A stretch of DNA of 64,000 bases from Phycisphaera sp. (GTDB lineage Bacteria > Planctomycetota > Phycisphaerae > Phycisphaerales > UBA1924), in NCBI GenBank assembly GCA_020639255.1, contig JACKGZ010000001.1, positions 558,001 to 622,000 on the forward strand, in the 5' to 3' direction. Position 1 is the first letter of the stretch; each line of letters starts with the position of its first letter. The position numbers and the translations under genes were made by a program. Of this stretch, positions 1 through 8,202 are shown in pieces. The notes beneath the pieces are model-generated. The model ran no database searches and was not told where the DNA came from. It was given only the letters and a program-made list of their open reading frames with translations.

Positions 1-92
1 ATCTGGCCCACGCCCAGACGCCCGATCAGCGAGAGCCAACTGGCGAAGGTGCCGGCGTGCTGCGGCCCACGAAGTTTGCTTGCGTCTGCCAT
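1..92 (-). CDS. Truncated CDS, N-terminal 30 codons only (possibly a MauE/DoxX-like membrane protein)
   Basis: An ATG on the minus strand at 92-90 opens a reading frame that runs off the left edge of the window. It starts 7 bases after the TAA of the rhodanese gene, so it is the third gene of the same minus-strand operon (DUF1573, rhodanese, this gene). The visible residues begin Met-Ala-Asp-Ala-Ser-Lys and end in a moderately hydrophobic stretch containing Trp-Leu-Ser-Leu-Ile-Gly-Arg-Leu-Gly. In planctomycetes DUF1573 and rhodanese genes are often next to a MauE/DoxX-like membrane protein, and the visible residues would fit its first transmembrane segment. That identity is a context guess only. 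Confidence 0.5.
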   Translation of the reverse strand, partial: MADASKLRGPQHAGTFASWLSLIGRLGVGQ

Positions 93-99
93 CCGGTCC

Positions 100-696
100 T
101 TACTCCGCCAGGGGGTCAGGACCAATATCGGTCGCCAAGCCCGCCCCGGTCCACGCGGGGTAGCCGTCGGTGAAGACGTGCACCCGGACGAGTTCGGGGC
201 GGATGAGCATGATCTGCTCGACGACGACGTGCGAGTCGTGGCAGTCGCCGCCCGTGCAGTAGACGACGATCGGGCGCTCCACGTCGAAGAAATCGATGAC
301 CGCGGGCGTGCCGTTGTAGAACGCATCCGGCGGGACGCTGTACGCCCCGTCAATATGTCCGTCCTCATACTTGTCCGGCGGGCGGGCGTCGACAAAGTCA
401 GCCAAGTTGTTCTCGAAAAGCGTCTTCGCCTGATCGAGCGTGATCTCGCGTTTCAGGACGATCGAGCTGCCCGCTCCGGGTTCGGCGACGTCCTCGGGCT
501 GTGTCTGCTCGTCCTGGTTGCTCGCCGACTCGGGCGTGTCCTGCTTCGGTTTGCTCGGGATGACGACCGTGCCCGCGTCATCGGCGATCTCATCGAGATG
601 CAGCTTCAGCGGCGGCTCGACCGCCCAGTGGGTGATCCCCGCCGCCGAACCGACGACGAGGATGCCCGCGAACTTGAGCAGGTACGCCTTGAACAC
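100..696 (-). CDS. Membrane-anchored rhodanese-like domain protein
   Basis: This is a 198-residue protein with an N-terminal hydrophobic segment (about residues 5-25) that should act as an uncleaved anchor or signal peptide. It is followed by an acidic, Gln/Pro-rich linker and a rhodanese domain over roughly residues 85-190. The domain shows the expected elements: a start like FVDARPPDKYEDGHI, and an active-site loop CTGGDCHDS whose first Cys is the likely persulfide-forming residue. Rhodaneses move sulfane sulfur or sense redox state, and the anchor suggests action outside the cytoplasm. It begins 2 bases after the DUF1573 stop and is probably co-transcribed with it. The substrate cannot be told from sequence. 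Confidence 0.85.
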   Translation of the reverse strand: MFKAYLLKFAGILVVGSAAGITHWAVEPPLKLHLDEIADDAGTVVIPSKPKQDTPESASNQDEQTQPEDVAEPGAGSSIVLKREITLDQAKTLFENNLADFVDARPPDKYEDGHIDGAYSVPPDAFYNGTPAVIDFFDVERPIVVYCTGGDCHDSHVVVEQIMLIRPELVRVHVFTDGYPAWTGAGLATDIGPDPLAE

Positions 697-698
697 GA

Positions 699-1850
699 TC
701 AGCGGCCCTGATTCTGGTCGGCCGCGGCGCTCTGGGCGCGGACGACGCCTGTGATCGGTGTGCGAACCACGCGCTGGCCCTCGGCGTCGGTCAGCACGAC
801 GATGCTGCCCTGGATGATCCGCATCGAGTCCGTCGCGACACCCTTCACCGTCACGAAGTAGCCGACCTCGGCCTTCTCGTTCTCATCCTCGGGCTTGGGG
901 ATCGGGGCGTAGCTCACCTCGATCTGGTCGCGGTCGAGCGTGCTCATCGTCGACGTGACGAGCGTGGCCTTCTTGACCTGGAACGGGATGCCGCGGGCGC
1001 TGACGAGCTTGAACGTCTCCTCGAACTTCTCACCCGGTGTGAGCGCAGCGAGCGAGACACGCGTCGGCTCGGCCGCGATATCGCCCGCAACAACCGCGGT
1101 GACGCGGATGTTCTTGACGGGCGAATTCGGGTCGTTGGTCTCAAGCCGGAGTCCGCCGTCGATGCGTCCCACGCGGGCCTGATCGGACATGTGCACCTCG
1201 ATGAGCGACTCGCCGACCTCGATGGTCTCGCCGGTGCGGGGGTGCTCGCGATCGGAGACCTTGGGCTCAAGGAGCCTGACGCTGAAGGCATCCTCGCGGT
1301 CGATGCTGGCGCTGAGCACCTCGAAGTCGCTCGTCATGCCTTTGACACTCAGGATGACGGTCTTGGCCTCGCCCTGTACGACCTGCCCAAAGCTGGCGAT
1401 GCCGGGCTCCACAACGACGCGAGGCAACACCCAGACATCGACCTCGATCGACTTGGCACCGGTCGGGTCGTTCGAGTCGATCGTGACACGCTTGCCATGC
1501 TGCTGACCGGCGCGGTTGCGTGCGTCGAAGTTGACGGTGAGCTCGGTCGATTCGCCGGGCTGGAGCGTCTTGGTGCCGACCTCACCCGCGGTGCAGCCGC
1601 AGGTGACGCTGATGTTCCCGATCTCGAGCACCTCGTCGCCCTCGTTGGTGATGGTGACGGTGGTGTGGACCGGGCCACTGTCATCGACTTCGCCGAAGTC
1701 GACCTTGTCGGTGCTGATGGTGAGGCGCGGGCCCGATTGGCTCGCCGTGCTCGCGGCGGGCTCGGCGACAGTCTGGGCCATGGACACGGGGGCCCCGGCA
1801 ATCGCGACAAGGGCAGCGACAAAAGCGGCGGTGTGAGCTCGCATCTTCAT
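699..1850 (-). CDS. Exported DUF1573 domain protein
   Basis: A 383-residue secreted protein. I place the start at the ATG at 1850, which gives Met-Lys-Met-Arg-Ala-His and a typical signal peptide ending near Met-Ala-Gln; a purine-rich GGAAGGAAG precedes it. An upstream in-frame start at 1892 would put non-signal sequence in front. Residues about 40-140 match DUF1573 (DFGEV, then ITNEGDEVLEI, then a Cys-Gly-Cys motif in ISVTCGCTAG and the SNDP turn), an Ig/ASH-like beta-sandwich fold. A second, more diverged sandwich follows (FGQVVQGE, LETNDPNSP). Such proteins are abundant in Planctomycetes and Bacteroidetes, with unknown molecular role. It heads the operon with the rhodanese and the truncated gene, suggesting a shared envelope function. 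Confidence 0.85.
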   Translation of the reverse strand: MKMRAHTAAFVAALVAIAGAPVSMAQTVAEPAASTASQSGPRLTISTDKVDFGEVDDSGPVHTTVTITNEGDEVLEIGNISVTCGCTAGEVGTKTLQPGESTELTVNFDARNRAGQQHGKRVTIDSNDPTGAKSIEVDVWVLPRVVVEPGIASFGQVVQGEAKTVILSVKGMTSDFEVLSASIDREDAFSVRLLEPKVSDREHPRTGETIEVGESLIEVHMSDQARVGRIDGGLRLETNDPNSPVKNIRVTAVVAGDIAAEPTRVSLAALTPGEKFEETFKLVSARGIPFQVKKATLVTSTMSTLDRDQIEVSYAPIPKPEDENEKAEVGYFVTVKGVATDSMRIIQGSIVVLTDAEGQRVVRTPITGVVRAQSAAADQNQGR

Positions 1851-2009
1851 TTCTTCCTTCCGGAACGGGGACCGAGCGGCCCCGGGATCCAAATCGTGTT
1901 CTCAACCCCTCGGCCGACCAGTACGCCAGCCTCTCAACTGTACGGTACCACCAGCAGCGGGTTGCGTTGAGCCCTGTCGCGTGAATCTGAGCGCATCGAT
2001 CACAAAACC

Positions 2010-2047
2010 GGCACACCCTGCCCGATTTGAAGCGAGCAGGGTGTGCC
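2010..2047 (-). terminator. Rho-independent terminator of the prepilin-like gene
   Basis: A perfect 12-bp inverted repeat (arms 2010-2021 and 2036-2047, 14-base loop) lies 54 bases beyond the minus-strand stop at 2101. On the minus strand the stem is followed by GGTTTTGTG, a short T run. The long loop and short T run make it moderate rather than strong. Confidence 0.55.
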
Positions 2048-2100
2048 AGGAAATGATAGGGCTTTGAGGGGTGGTCCGGTATGGACGCTTCGGGGCGGTC

Positions 2101-2868
2101 TTAGTAGTCCCGCCCCCGAACGCCATTCGGCGTGTTGTGGAGGCGTCGGATGTCGGTCTGGTTGTTGGGATTTGGGGCACCCTCTTCTGCGTCAAGGGGG
2201 TTTTCCACGGCACCGTGCATGTCGGCAAAGACCATCGGCGTGTTGGCGTCGTAGTGCCCCTCGACGATCTCGGGCTGCGTTGTGAGGTACGTCAGGTGGC
2301 GATCCCAGAGCATGACCTTCTGAGACGAGTACGTCACCTCGTCTGGGCGCGTCGGGCCGAGCAGCCTGGGATCCTCTGCGGCGTTGTCCTGCCAGTTGCG
2401 GTGCGACGCGAGAAAGCTGTTGCTGTACTCGTAGCTTACGACCTCGTGCGGTTCGAGATCTGTGAAAATGTCATCGAGTGTCGGCAGAGACTTGTCGCGC
2501 CCCGGGCTGATCCAGGTCGAATAGGCCTCCTCCCAAGGCGTGATGTTGCTGACCAGCGCGGGCCAGAGCGTCCCGAACTGCCAGAGACTCGACGTCGCCA
2601 CGATCGTGCCCCGAGGGAACCACTCGAAGCTGTAGACCGTGCCGCCGCCCGGCACGTTGACGTTCTCGACCTGACCCGGGAACGGGAACGTCTTGTGTGT
2701 GTCCGCGTACATCGCGAACGTCTGCCCGATCGATCGCACGTTCGAGAGCGAGAGCGTCTGCCGTGCCGTCGTGCGAGCCGAGCCGAGCGCCGGCAGCGTG
2801 ATCGCGATCAGCAGGCTGACGATCGCGATGACCACCAGGACCTCGATGAGTGTGAATCCGCGTTTCAT
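2101..2868 (-). CDS. Type II secretion/pilin-like protein with prepilin N-terminus
   Basis: A 255-residue protein whose N-terminus MKRGFTLIEVLVVIAI is a class III (prepilin peptidase) signal: a short basic leader, Gly-Phe cleavage site, Glu at +5 and a hydrophobic helix to about residue 30. The remainder is a globular domain with the LSNVRSIGQTFAMYADTH region typical of planctomycete pseudopilin-like proteins, and a C-terminal MVFADMHGAVENP that corresponds to the family's H-x9-DG-type end. These proteins are processed like pilins and are very numerous in planctomycete genomes; individual functions are unknown. It starts 10 bases after the stop of the gene at 2879-3784 and is probably its co-transcribed partner. 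No pilus machinery is nearby. Confidence 0.85.
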   Translation of the reverse strand: MKRGFTLIEVLVVIAIVSLLIAITLPALGSARTTARQTLSLSNVRSIGQTFAMYADTHKTFPFPGQVENVNVPGGGTVYSFEWFPRGTIVATSSLWQFGTLWPALVSNITPWEEAYSTWISPGRDKSLPTLDDIFTDLEPHEVVSYEYSNSFLASHRNWQDNAAEDPRLLGPTRPDEVTYSSQKVMLWDRHLTYLTTQPEIVEGHYDANTPMVFADMHGAVENPLDAEEGAPNPNNQTDIRRLHNTPNGVRGRDY

Positions 2869-2878
2869 GGTGGTCTCC

Positions 2879-3784
2879 TTACCCGCCGCCCCGGCGCGCC
2901 ATCATGGCCTTCATGACCTCATCCATCAGTTCCTCGTTCCGTACATCAACGATGAAGCCCGCCGGCTGCCACTTCCCGGCCCCCGCCTGACGCATCTGGA
3001 GATTCACGACGATGTCCGGGTTCTCGGATTTCGAGCCCTTGGCCAGGAACGGCAGACGCAACTCGACGAGCTTGCCCTTGGCCTCCTTCGAAGCGGCCTC
3101 CGGGAACATTTGTGTTGGCGAGCCGATGATGAGGCTGGAAACCGTTTCGGTTTCTTCGCCCGTCTCGGGGTCTTCGTTCACATTGCGATTCATGCTGACG
3201 CTGATGCCCTCCTGACCGGCGACGTTCTGCGTCGGCTCGCGCACCTCGATGTTCGTGGTGTCGAGCGAGGCGAACTTCAAGAGTCCCGAGAAGAGCGTGA
3301 AGAGGCCCTCGGTGGGCAGGTCTCCGTCTTCATCGGGCTCGGTGTTGCCGCCGAGGCTGGCGACGGCCGATTCGAGCGCCGCCTTGTCGCCGGCGTTGAT
3401 GGGTTCGAGGAACGCGCGGACACTCCCGCCGAGAGAGCCGACACCGCCCGAGGGGTCGCCGTTGAGCGCGCCGATGACCTGCGACATGGTCTCCATCTGT
3501 CCAGCGACATCGCCCGCGTTCGTGACTTTGTCAAAGGCGTACTCGCGGCCTTCGTCCTCGGCGGCGGTCTCCCAGTTCATCTCGCTCGGGCGAGCTCGGC
3601 GCTGCTGAGGCTCGGGCGCTGTGCCATCGGCACGGACAAGCGTGGGCTTGGGCTTATCGGTGCGTTCGGTGCGTGAGGGGATGATCTGCCAGATCAAAAG
3701 CCCGATGCACCCCGCGGCCGCGATGCCCGCGACCGGGAGCTTCCACTGCGCACTGTCCGCAAAGCCGCGGCGTGAGATCGGCAT
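2879..3784 (-). CDS. Membrane-anchored protein of unknown function
   Basis: I do not recognise this 301-residue protein. It has a short positively charged N-terminus and one hydrophobic segment at about residues 15-32 (VAGIAAAGCIGLLIWQII), so it is probably a single-pass protein with most of the chain outside the cytoplasm. A Pro/Arg/Lys-rich linker follows, then a mostly polar domain with several Gly-rich stretches and a hydrophobic segment near residue 155 (LFTLFSGLLKF). The C-terminus ends in Arg-Arg-Gly-Gly-Gly. It lies 10 bases upstream of the prepilin-like gene on the same strand, which suggests co-expression. The start ATG at 3784 is the only one that keeps the anchor intact. Confidence 0.7.
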   Translation of the reverse strand: MPISRRGFADSAQWKLPVAGIAAAGCIGLLIWQIIPSRTERTDKPKPTLVRADGTAPEPQQRRARPSEMNWETAAEDEGREYAFDKVTNAGDVAGQMETMSQVIGALNGDPSGGVGSLGGSVRAFLEPINAGDKAALESAVASLGGNTEPDEDGDLPTEGLFTLFSGLLKFASLDTTNIEVREPTQNVAGQEGISVSMNRNVNEDPETGEETETVSSLIIGSPTQMFPEAASKEAKGKLVELRLPFLAKGSKSENPDIVVNLQMRQAGAGKWQPAGFIVDVRNEELMDEVMKAMMARRGGG

Positions 3785-3904
3785 GGTGTCCCCCTGTTGG
3801 CAGAAACGCCGGCAGATAGCCGGACACGCACGCAGATGCGCGCGCGATGGGAGCCCGTCAGCGATCTTGGATTTTCCCGATTGGGATCAATACGCCCCGC
3901 CCGA

Positions 3905-4969
3905 TCAGGCGGTCAGCGTCTCGCGCTTCCCGGCGATCAGCCGGTGTCCGCCCGCCAGGAACTCGCCCATCACGCGGCGCACGTCGTCCGCCGACTTGGC
4001 CTCGCGGATCGCCTCGCCCAGCGGCTTGCAGCTGATTGCCCGCGTGGTCATTGTCTTGACGAACCAGCTGATCCGCGTGCGCAGCTTGTGCATCGCGTAG
4101 TGCTCGTTGCGGAACTCAAGCATCAGCTCGAAGAAACTCAGCACCATCTCCGCGATTTCATCGACGGTGGGGGGCTCGGGCACGGTGCCCGTGGTCTGCA
4201 GCGCCCACGCATCGCGAAAGATCCAGGGCCTGGCGAGCGAGCCGCGTCCGATCATCACACCCGAGCAACCTGTCTCGCGGAGCATGTCGAGCGCATCCTC
4301 GGCGCTGTTCACGTCGCCGTTGCCGATGACAGGCACTGCTCCATTCGTGTGCGCACGGACCGCGTCCACCACGCGCCTGATGCCCTCGCGCCGGCAATCG
4401 CCCTTGAAGCGCATCTCTGTCGTGCGCCCGTGCACCGTGATCGCGGCGCACCCGACATCGATCAACCGGCACGCCAGCTTCGGGGCGCAGTCGTTCTCGT
4501 AGGCGGCCTCGTCCCAGCCCAGCCGCATCTTCGCCGTCAGCGGGATGTTCCCGGTCAGCGCCTTGCGCACGGCCTCGGCGATGCCCACGGCCTGGGCCAT
4601 GTCGCACATGAGCTTCGATCCGCCGTCCTTCTTGACGACCTTGTCCACCGGGCAGCCCATGTTGATGTCGACGATCGTCGCGCCGTGCTCGGCGGCCCAC
4701 TTGGCACCCTCGGCCATGATCTCGGGGTCCGAGCCGTAGAGCTGCATGCCCACGGGCTTGTCCTGGTCGTTGGTCTTGGCGAGATCCAATGAGTGCTGCG
4801 TCCCGCGGAGCAGGCCGTGGGGGGACAAGAGATCCGTGCACGCGAGCCCGACGCCGCCGAACGATCGGCAGGTGAGTCTCCACGCGAGGTCGCAGTACCC
4901 GGCCATCGGGGCCAGGAGCATGTTGGTCGAGAGATCGACTGCACCGATCTGGAGTGGTTTCCCAATCAC
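3905..4969 (-). CDS. dus: tRNA-dihydrouridine synthase
   Basis: FMN-dependent enzyme that reduces specific uridines of tRNA to dihydrouridine. The TIM barrel shows the family signatures in order: LLAPMAGYCD near the N-terminus, GMQLYGSDP, the DINMGCPVDKVVKKDGGSKLM block (MGCP, Lys and GG-S/A-xL), TAKMRLGW, ITVHGRTTEM (catalytic His-Gly-Arg), VIGNGDV and GVMIGRGSLARPW, followed by a helical C-terminal domain. The overall pattern is closest to the DusB group. The start is uncertain: I use the GTG at 4969, giving Val-Ile-Gly-Lys-Pro-Leu; a TTG at 4999 would add 10 residues but leaves only 20 bp to the divergent ABC permease gene at 5020. Confidence 0.9.
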   Translation of the reverse strand: MIGKPLQIGAVDLSTNMLLAPMAGYCDLAWRLTCRSFGGVGLACTDLLSPHGLLRGTQHSLDLAKTNDQDKPVGMQLYGSDPEIMAEGAKWAAEHGATIVDINMGCPVDKVVKKDGGSKLMCDMAQAVGIAEAVRKALTGNIPLTAKMRLGWDEAAYENDCAPKLACRLIDVGCAAITVHGRTTEMRFKGDCRREGIRRVVDAVRAHTNGAVPVIGNGDVNSAEDALDMLRETGCSGVMIGRGSLARPWIFRDAWALQTTGTVPEPPTVDEIAEMVLSFFELMLEFRNEHYAMHKLRTRISWFVKTMTTRAISCKPLGEAIREAKSADDVRRVMGEFLAGGHRLIAGKRETLTA

Positions 4970-5019
4970 GACCCGATGATAAGGACTCGCCCCCGCCAAG
5001 CCGAGCGCGGGATCGATGA

Positions 5020-6558
5020 ATGGAGTACAGTCGCCCGGTGTTCCAGAGCCTCCTCACACGCCGTTATCTGACCAGCAAGGTCATGCCCCTGCTCGCTTCG
5101 GCGGCGGTCATGCTCTCGGTCGCGATGGAGCTCATCACCTGGTCGGTCATGGGCGGCTTCCTCGAGCAACTCATCCAGTCCGGGCGCACGCTCATGGGCG
5201 ACGTCGAGATCGCCCGCCCCCAGCGGGGCTTCGGCGACTACGAGAAGCTCATCGAGATGCTTGAGGCCGACGAGTGGATCGAGGCCGCGACGCCGACGAT
5301 CGACGCCTACGGCCTCGTCAAGCTCAACGACACGCCGCAACAGCTGACAACCACCTGCCGGATCAAGGGCATCGACCCCGAGAGCTTCAACCGCGTCACA
5401 GGCTACTTCGACACGCTCTACTGGAAACCGATCGACACGCCCATGCCCCGGGACAAAGACCGCGAAGACCCCAGGCTCGACCCGGCCAAGCGAGAGATGT
5501 TCGAGACCACCCAAAGGCTCGGGCAGGAGCTGTTCGGGTATGACGTCGGAGCGCAATCGGATCGCGACCAGGCGGTGCTCGGGATCGAGGTCTTCAGCAA
5601 GCGGGGGTTGCGATCCGAGGCGGGGTTCGTCACCGACGACTGGGTCTTCCTGCCCGGCAAGGATGTCACGCTCAACGTGCTGCCCATCGACATGAGCGGC
5701 GGCTTCCTCGAGCCCGTCGCCCGCAAGCTCCAGATCGGCAACGAGTTCTCGAGCAACATCTACGAGATCGATTCGCAGACGATCTATGTGCCGCTGGACG
5801 AGCTGCAGCAGATGCTCAAGATGGACCGCGCCGAGATCGTCGAGACGGGCGGCCCGATCGAGTTCATCTACGACAACGCGGGCAACCCGATCGGGCGCAT
5901 GCTGCCCGAGGTCGTGGGCGTCACACCCGCACGCGTGACGTCTGTGCTGGTGCGGGGCGTGGGTGACCACATCCCGCTCCGCGATCTGCAGGAGCGCGTC
6001 AAGGAGATCTACACCCGGTTCGAGTCGCAGTCCGAGCACGCACCGCCCGTCGACGCGCTCGACGTGCTCACGTGGCAGGACCGCAACGCCACGCTCATCG
6101 GCGCGATCAAGAAAGAGACGGCGCTCGTGCTGTTCATCTTCGGCATCATCAGCCTGACGAGCGTCTTCCTCGTGCTGGCGATCTTCTGGAGCATGATCAG
6201 CGAGCGCACCAAGGACATCGGCATCCTCCGCGCACTCGGCGCGAGCGGGCCGGGCGTAGCCTGGCTCTGGGTGCGGTACGGACTGGCGATCGGCGTTGTC
6301 GGCTCGATCCTCGGCGGCATCCTGGCCTACATCGTCATCACCAACATCAACGCCATCCACGACTGGATGGGCGCAACCCTCGGCATCATGATCTGGGATC
6401 CGCAGGTGTACTACTTCGCGCGCATCCCCGAGGATTTCAATCTGACCAAGGCCCTCATCATCGTCGCCGCGGGGATCGTCAGCTGCGGGCTGGGTGCGCT
6501 GATCCCGGCCTGGCGAGCCGCCCGCATGGACCCCGTGAAAGCGCTGAGGTTCGAATGA
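5020..6558 (+). CDS. ABC transporter permease, LolC/LolE-MacB type
   Basis: A 512-residue permease with the FtsX/MacB topology: a transmembrane segment at about residues 20-45 (VMPLLASAAVMLSVAMELITW), a large extracytoplasmic domain (about 50-360), and three transmembrane segments in the C-terminal part (starting IKKETALVLFIFGIISLTSVFL, then GLAIGVVGSILGG and ALIIVAAGIVSCG). The C-terminus AWRAARMDPVKALRFE is the classic ending of LolC/E-like permeases. Its stop overlaps the ATG of the ATPase gene by four bases (ATGA), so the two are translationally coupled. Only one permease gene is present, so the transporter is probably a homodimer. Likely role: lipoprotein release or another envelope mechanotransmission process. 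Confidence 0.9.
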   Translation: MEYSRPVFQSLLTRRYLTSKVMPLLASAAVMLSVAMELITWSVMGGFLEQLIQSGRTLMGDVEIARPQRGFGDYEKLIEMLEADEWIEAATPTIDAYGLVKLNDTPQQLTTTCRIKGIDPESFNRVTGYFDTLYWKPIDTPMPRDKDREDPRLDPAKREMFETTQRLGQELFGYDVGAQSDRDQAVLGIEVFSKRGLRSEAGFVTDDWVFLPGKDVTLNVLPIDMSGGFLEPVARKLQIGNEFSSNIYEIDSQTIYVPLDELQQMLKMDRAEIVETGGPIEFIYDNAGNPIGRMLPEVVGVTPARVTSVLVRGVGDHIPLRDLQERVKEIYTRFESQSEHAPPVDALDVLTWQDRNATLIGAIKKETALVLFIFGIISLTSVFLVLAIFWSMISERTKDIGILRALGASGPGVAWLWVRYGLAIGVVGSILGGILAYIVITNINAIHDWMGATLGIMIWDPQVYYFARIPEDFNLTKALIIVAAGIVSCGLGALIPAWRAARMDPVKALRFE

Positions 6559-7280
6559 GCGCGATCGAGGTCGAGAACCTGCACAAGACGTACAAGCTCG
6601 GCAAGGTCGAGGTGCCCGTCCTCCGCGGCGTGTCGCTCGACATCGCCTCGGGCGAATGGCTCGCCATCCTGGGCGCCTCGGGCTCGGGCAAGAGCACACT
6701 GCTGCACCTCATGGGCGGGCTCGATCGGCCGGATGCGAAGTCCGGCGGGCGCATCGCCTACGACGGCAGAGCGCTCGGTGATCTCTCGGCGAACGATCGC
6801 AACCAGTTCCGGCGTGACCATGTCGGCTTCGTCTTCCAGTTCTACCACCTCGTCCCCGAGCTCACCGTCTTGGAGAACACGCTGCTGGGCGCGATGATCC
6901 GCCTCGGCAGGCTTGGGTACCTGCGCGAAGCGGGCAAACTCCGCGACTCGGCAAGGGAACTGCTGGGCAAGGCGGGCCTCTCGCACCGGCTCGGGCACAA
7001 ACCGGCTCAACTCTCGGGCGGCGAGCGCCAGCGCGTCGCGATCGCCCGGGCGCTCATCAACGACCCGCCCGTCCTGCTCGCCGACGAACCGACAGGCAAC
7101 CTCGATCAGAAGACCGGGGCCGAGCTTTTGGACGTTTTCGAAACCATGCGAGGAAAGACCGAACGGACGATCGTCATGGTGACCCATGACCCCAAAGTGG
7201 CTCAGAGAGCCGATCGCGTGGTCGAAATGGCTGACGGCCTGATCCGACAAACCACTCCAGGAGGCTCTGTCGGGGTCTGA
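6555..7280 (+). CDS. ABC transporter ATP-binding protein, LolD/MacB type
   Basis: A 241-residue ATPase pairing with the permease upstream; its ATG (6555) overlaps the permease stop. All nucleotide-binding motifs are intact: Walker A GASGSGKS (residues about 40-47), Q-loop in GFVFQFYHLVPELTVLEN (the FQFYHL variant is typical of LolD-like proteins), signature LSGGERQRVAIARAL, Walker B VLLADEPTGNLD and a switch His in MVTHDP. It would power lipoprotein release or a similar mechanotransmission step at the inner membrane. Expression is coupled to the permease, with no separate promoter visible. Confidence 0.92.
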   Translation: MSAIEVENLHKTYKLGKVEVPVLRGVSLDIASGEWLAILGASGSGKSTLLHLMGGLDRPDAKSGGRIAYDGRALGDLSANDRNQFRRDHVGFVFQFYHLVPELTVLENTLLGAMIRLGRLGYLREAGKLRDSARELLGKAGLSHRLGHKPAQLSGGERQRVAIARALINDPPVLLADEPTGNLDQKTGAELLDVFETMRGKTERTIVMVTHDPKVAQRADRVVEMADGLIRQTTPGGSVGV

Positions 7281-7362
7281 ACTGGGTGCCCGTGTCCCCT
7301 TTCTCAGGCCAGAGTTTGCGCTATCCTTGCGGACGGAGACCAAGCCCCAGGTGTCATCGCAC

Positions 7363-8190
7363 ATGACCTCCATCACGGATTCCACCACACCCACCGAGGG
7401 TGTGATCGAGATCATCGGCCCCTCCGGCCGACCGATCGAAGCCCGCGTGAAGGCGTTTGGTTCAGGTAAGACCCTGTGCTTCCTGCACGGCCTCGTGGGT
7501 TTGAACGATCACTGGGAAGATTCGGCGCTGGCTCTCTCCGAGAAGCGTCGGTGTGTCCTTTTCGAGCTGCCTCTCTTGAGCCTGCGAGGAGACGACTGTT
7601 CGATCTCGGGGGTCACCGATCTCACAGCCAAGTTCCTGCGCGATCACATTGACGGCCCTGCGACACTCGTGGGTAATTCCTTCGGAGGGCACGTGGCGCT
7701 GCGCCTCGCGCTCGATCATGCTGAACTCGTCGATTCGCTTGTGCTCGCCGGATCGAGCGGGCTCATCGAGAAGACGATGGTCAAGGGCGCGCAGATCCGC
7801 CCGAGCCGCGAGTGGCTCGCCGAGAAGCTCGAAGAGCTGTTCTACGACAAAGCACACGTCCGCGAGGCCGACCTCGATCGCGCACACGCCGAGCTCTCTG
7901 TCCGAGGGGGCGCGCGTGCGATGGTCCGGCTCAGCCGCTCGGCTCGCCACGATCACCTCGGCGGCCGCGTCAAGGACATCACCTGCCCGGCGCTGCTTGT
8001 CTGGGGCAAGCAGGACGTTGTGACGCCGCCCGAGGCGGCCCGTCAGTTCATGCAGAGCCTGCCCGACGCGCGCATCATGTGGCTCGATGAGTGCGGCCAC
8101 GCCCCGATGATGGAATGGCCCGGCAAGTTCTCGCAGGCGATGATCGACTTCATGGACGAGCTCGACGCTCGGCCCTCCGCTGGGAACTGA
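7363..8190 (+). CDS. Alpha/beta-fold hydrolase
   Basis: A 275-residue cytoplasmic alpha/beta hydrolase. The oxyanion region FLHGLVG, nucleophile elbow GNSFGGH (Ser nucleophile), Asp in WGKQDVVTP and His in CGHAPMME form a complete catalytic triad. I use the ATG at 7363 (Met-Thr-Ser-Ile); a TTG at 7327 is in frame but would add a polar tail without support. The GH3-family gene begins 12 bases after its stop, so the two are probably co-transcribed: one enzyme that activates an acid and one that hydrolyses an ester or thioester. Substrate is unknown. Confidence 0.88.
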   Translation: MTSITDSTTPTEGVIEIIGPSGRPIEARVKAFGSGKTLCFLHGLVGLNDHWEDSALALSEKRRCVLFELPLLSLRGDDCSISGVTDLTAKFLRDHIDGPATLVGNSFGGHVALRLALDHAELVDSLVLAGSSGLIEKTMVKGAQIRPSREWLAEKLEELFYDKAHVREADLDRAHAELSVRGGARAMVRLSRSARHDHLGGRVKDITCPALLVWGKQDVVTPPEAARQFMQSLPDARIMWLDECGHAPMMEWPGKFSQAMIDFMDELDARPSAGN

Positions 8191-8202
8191 TCGGAGCCGG
8201 CG

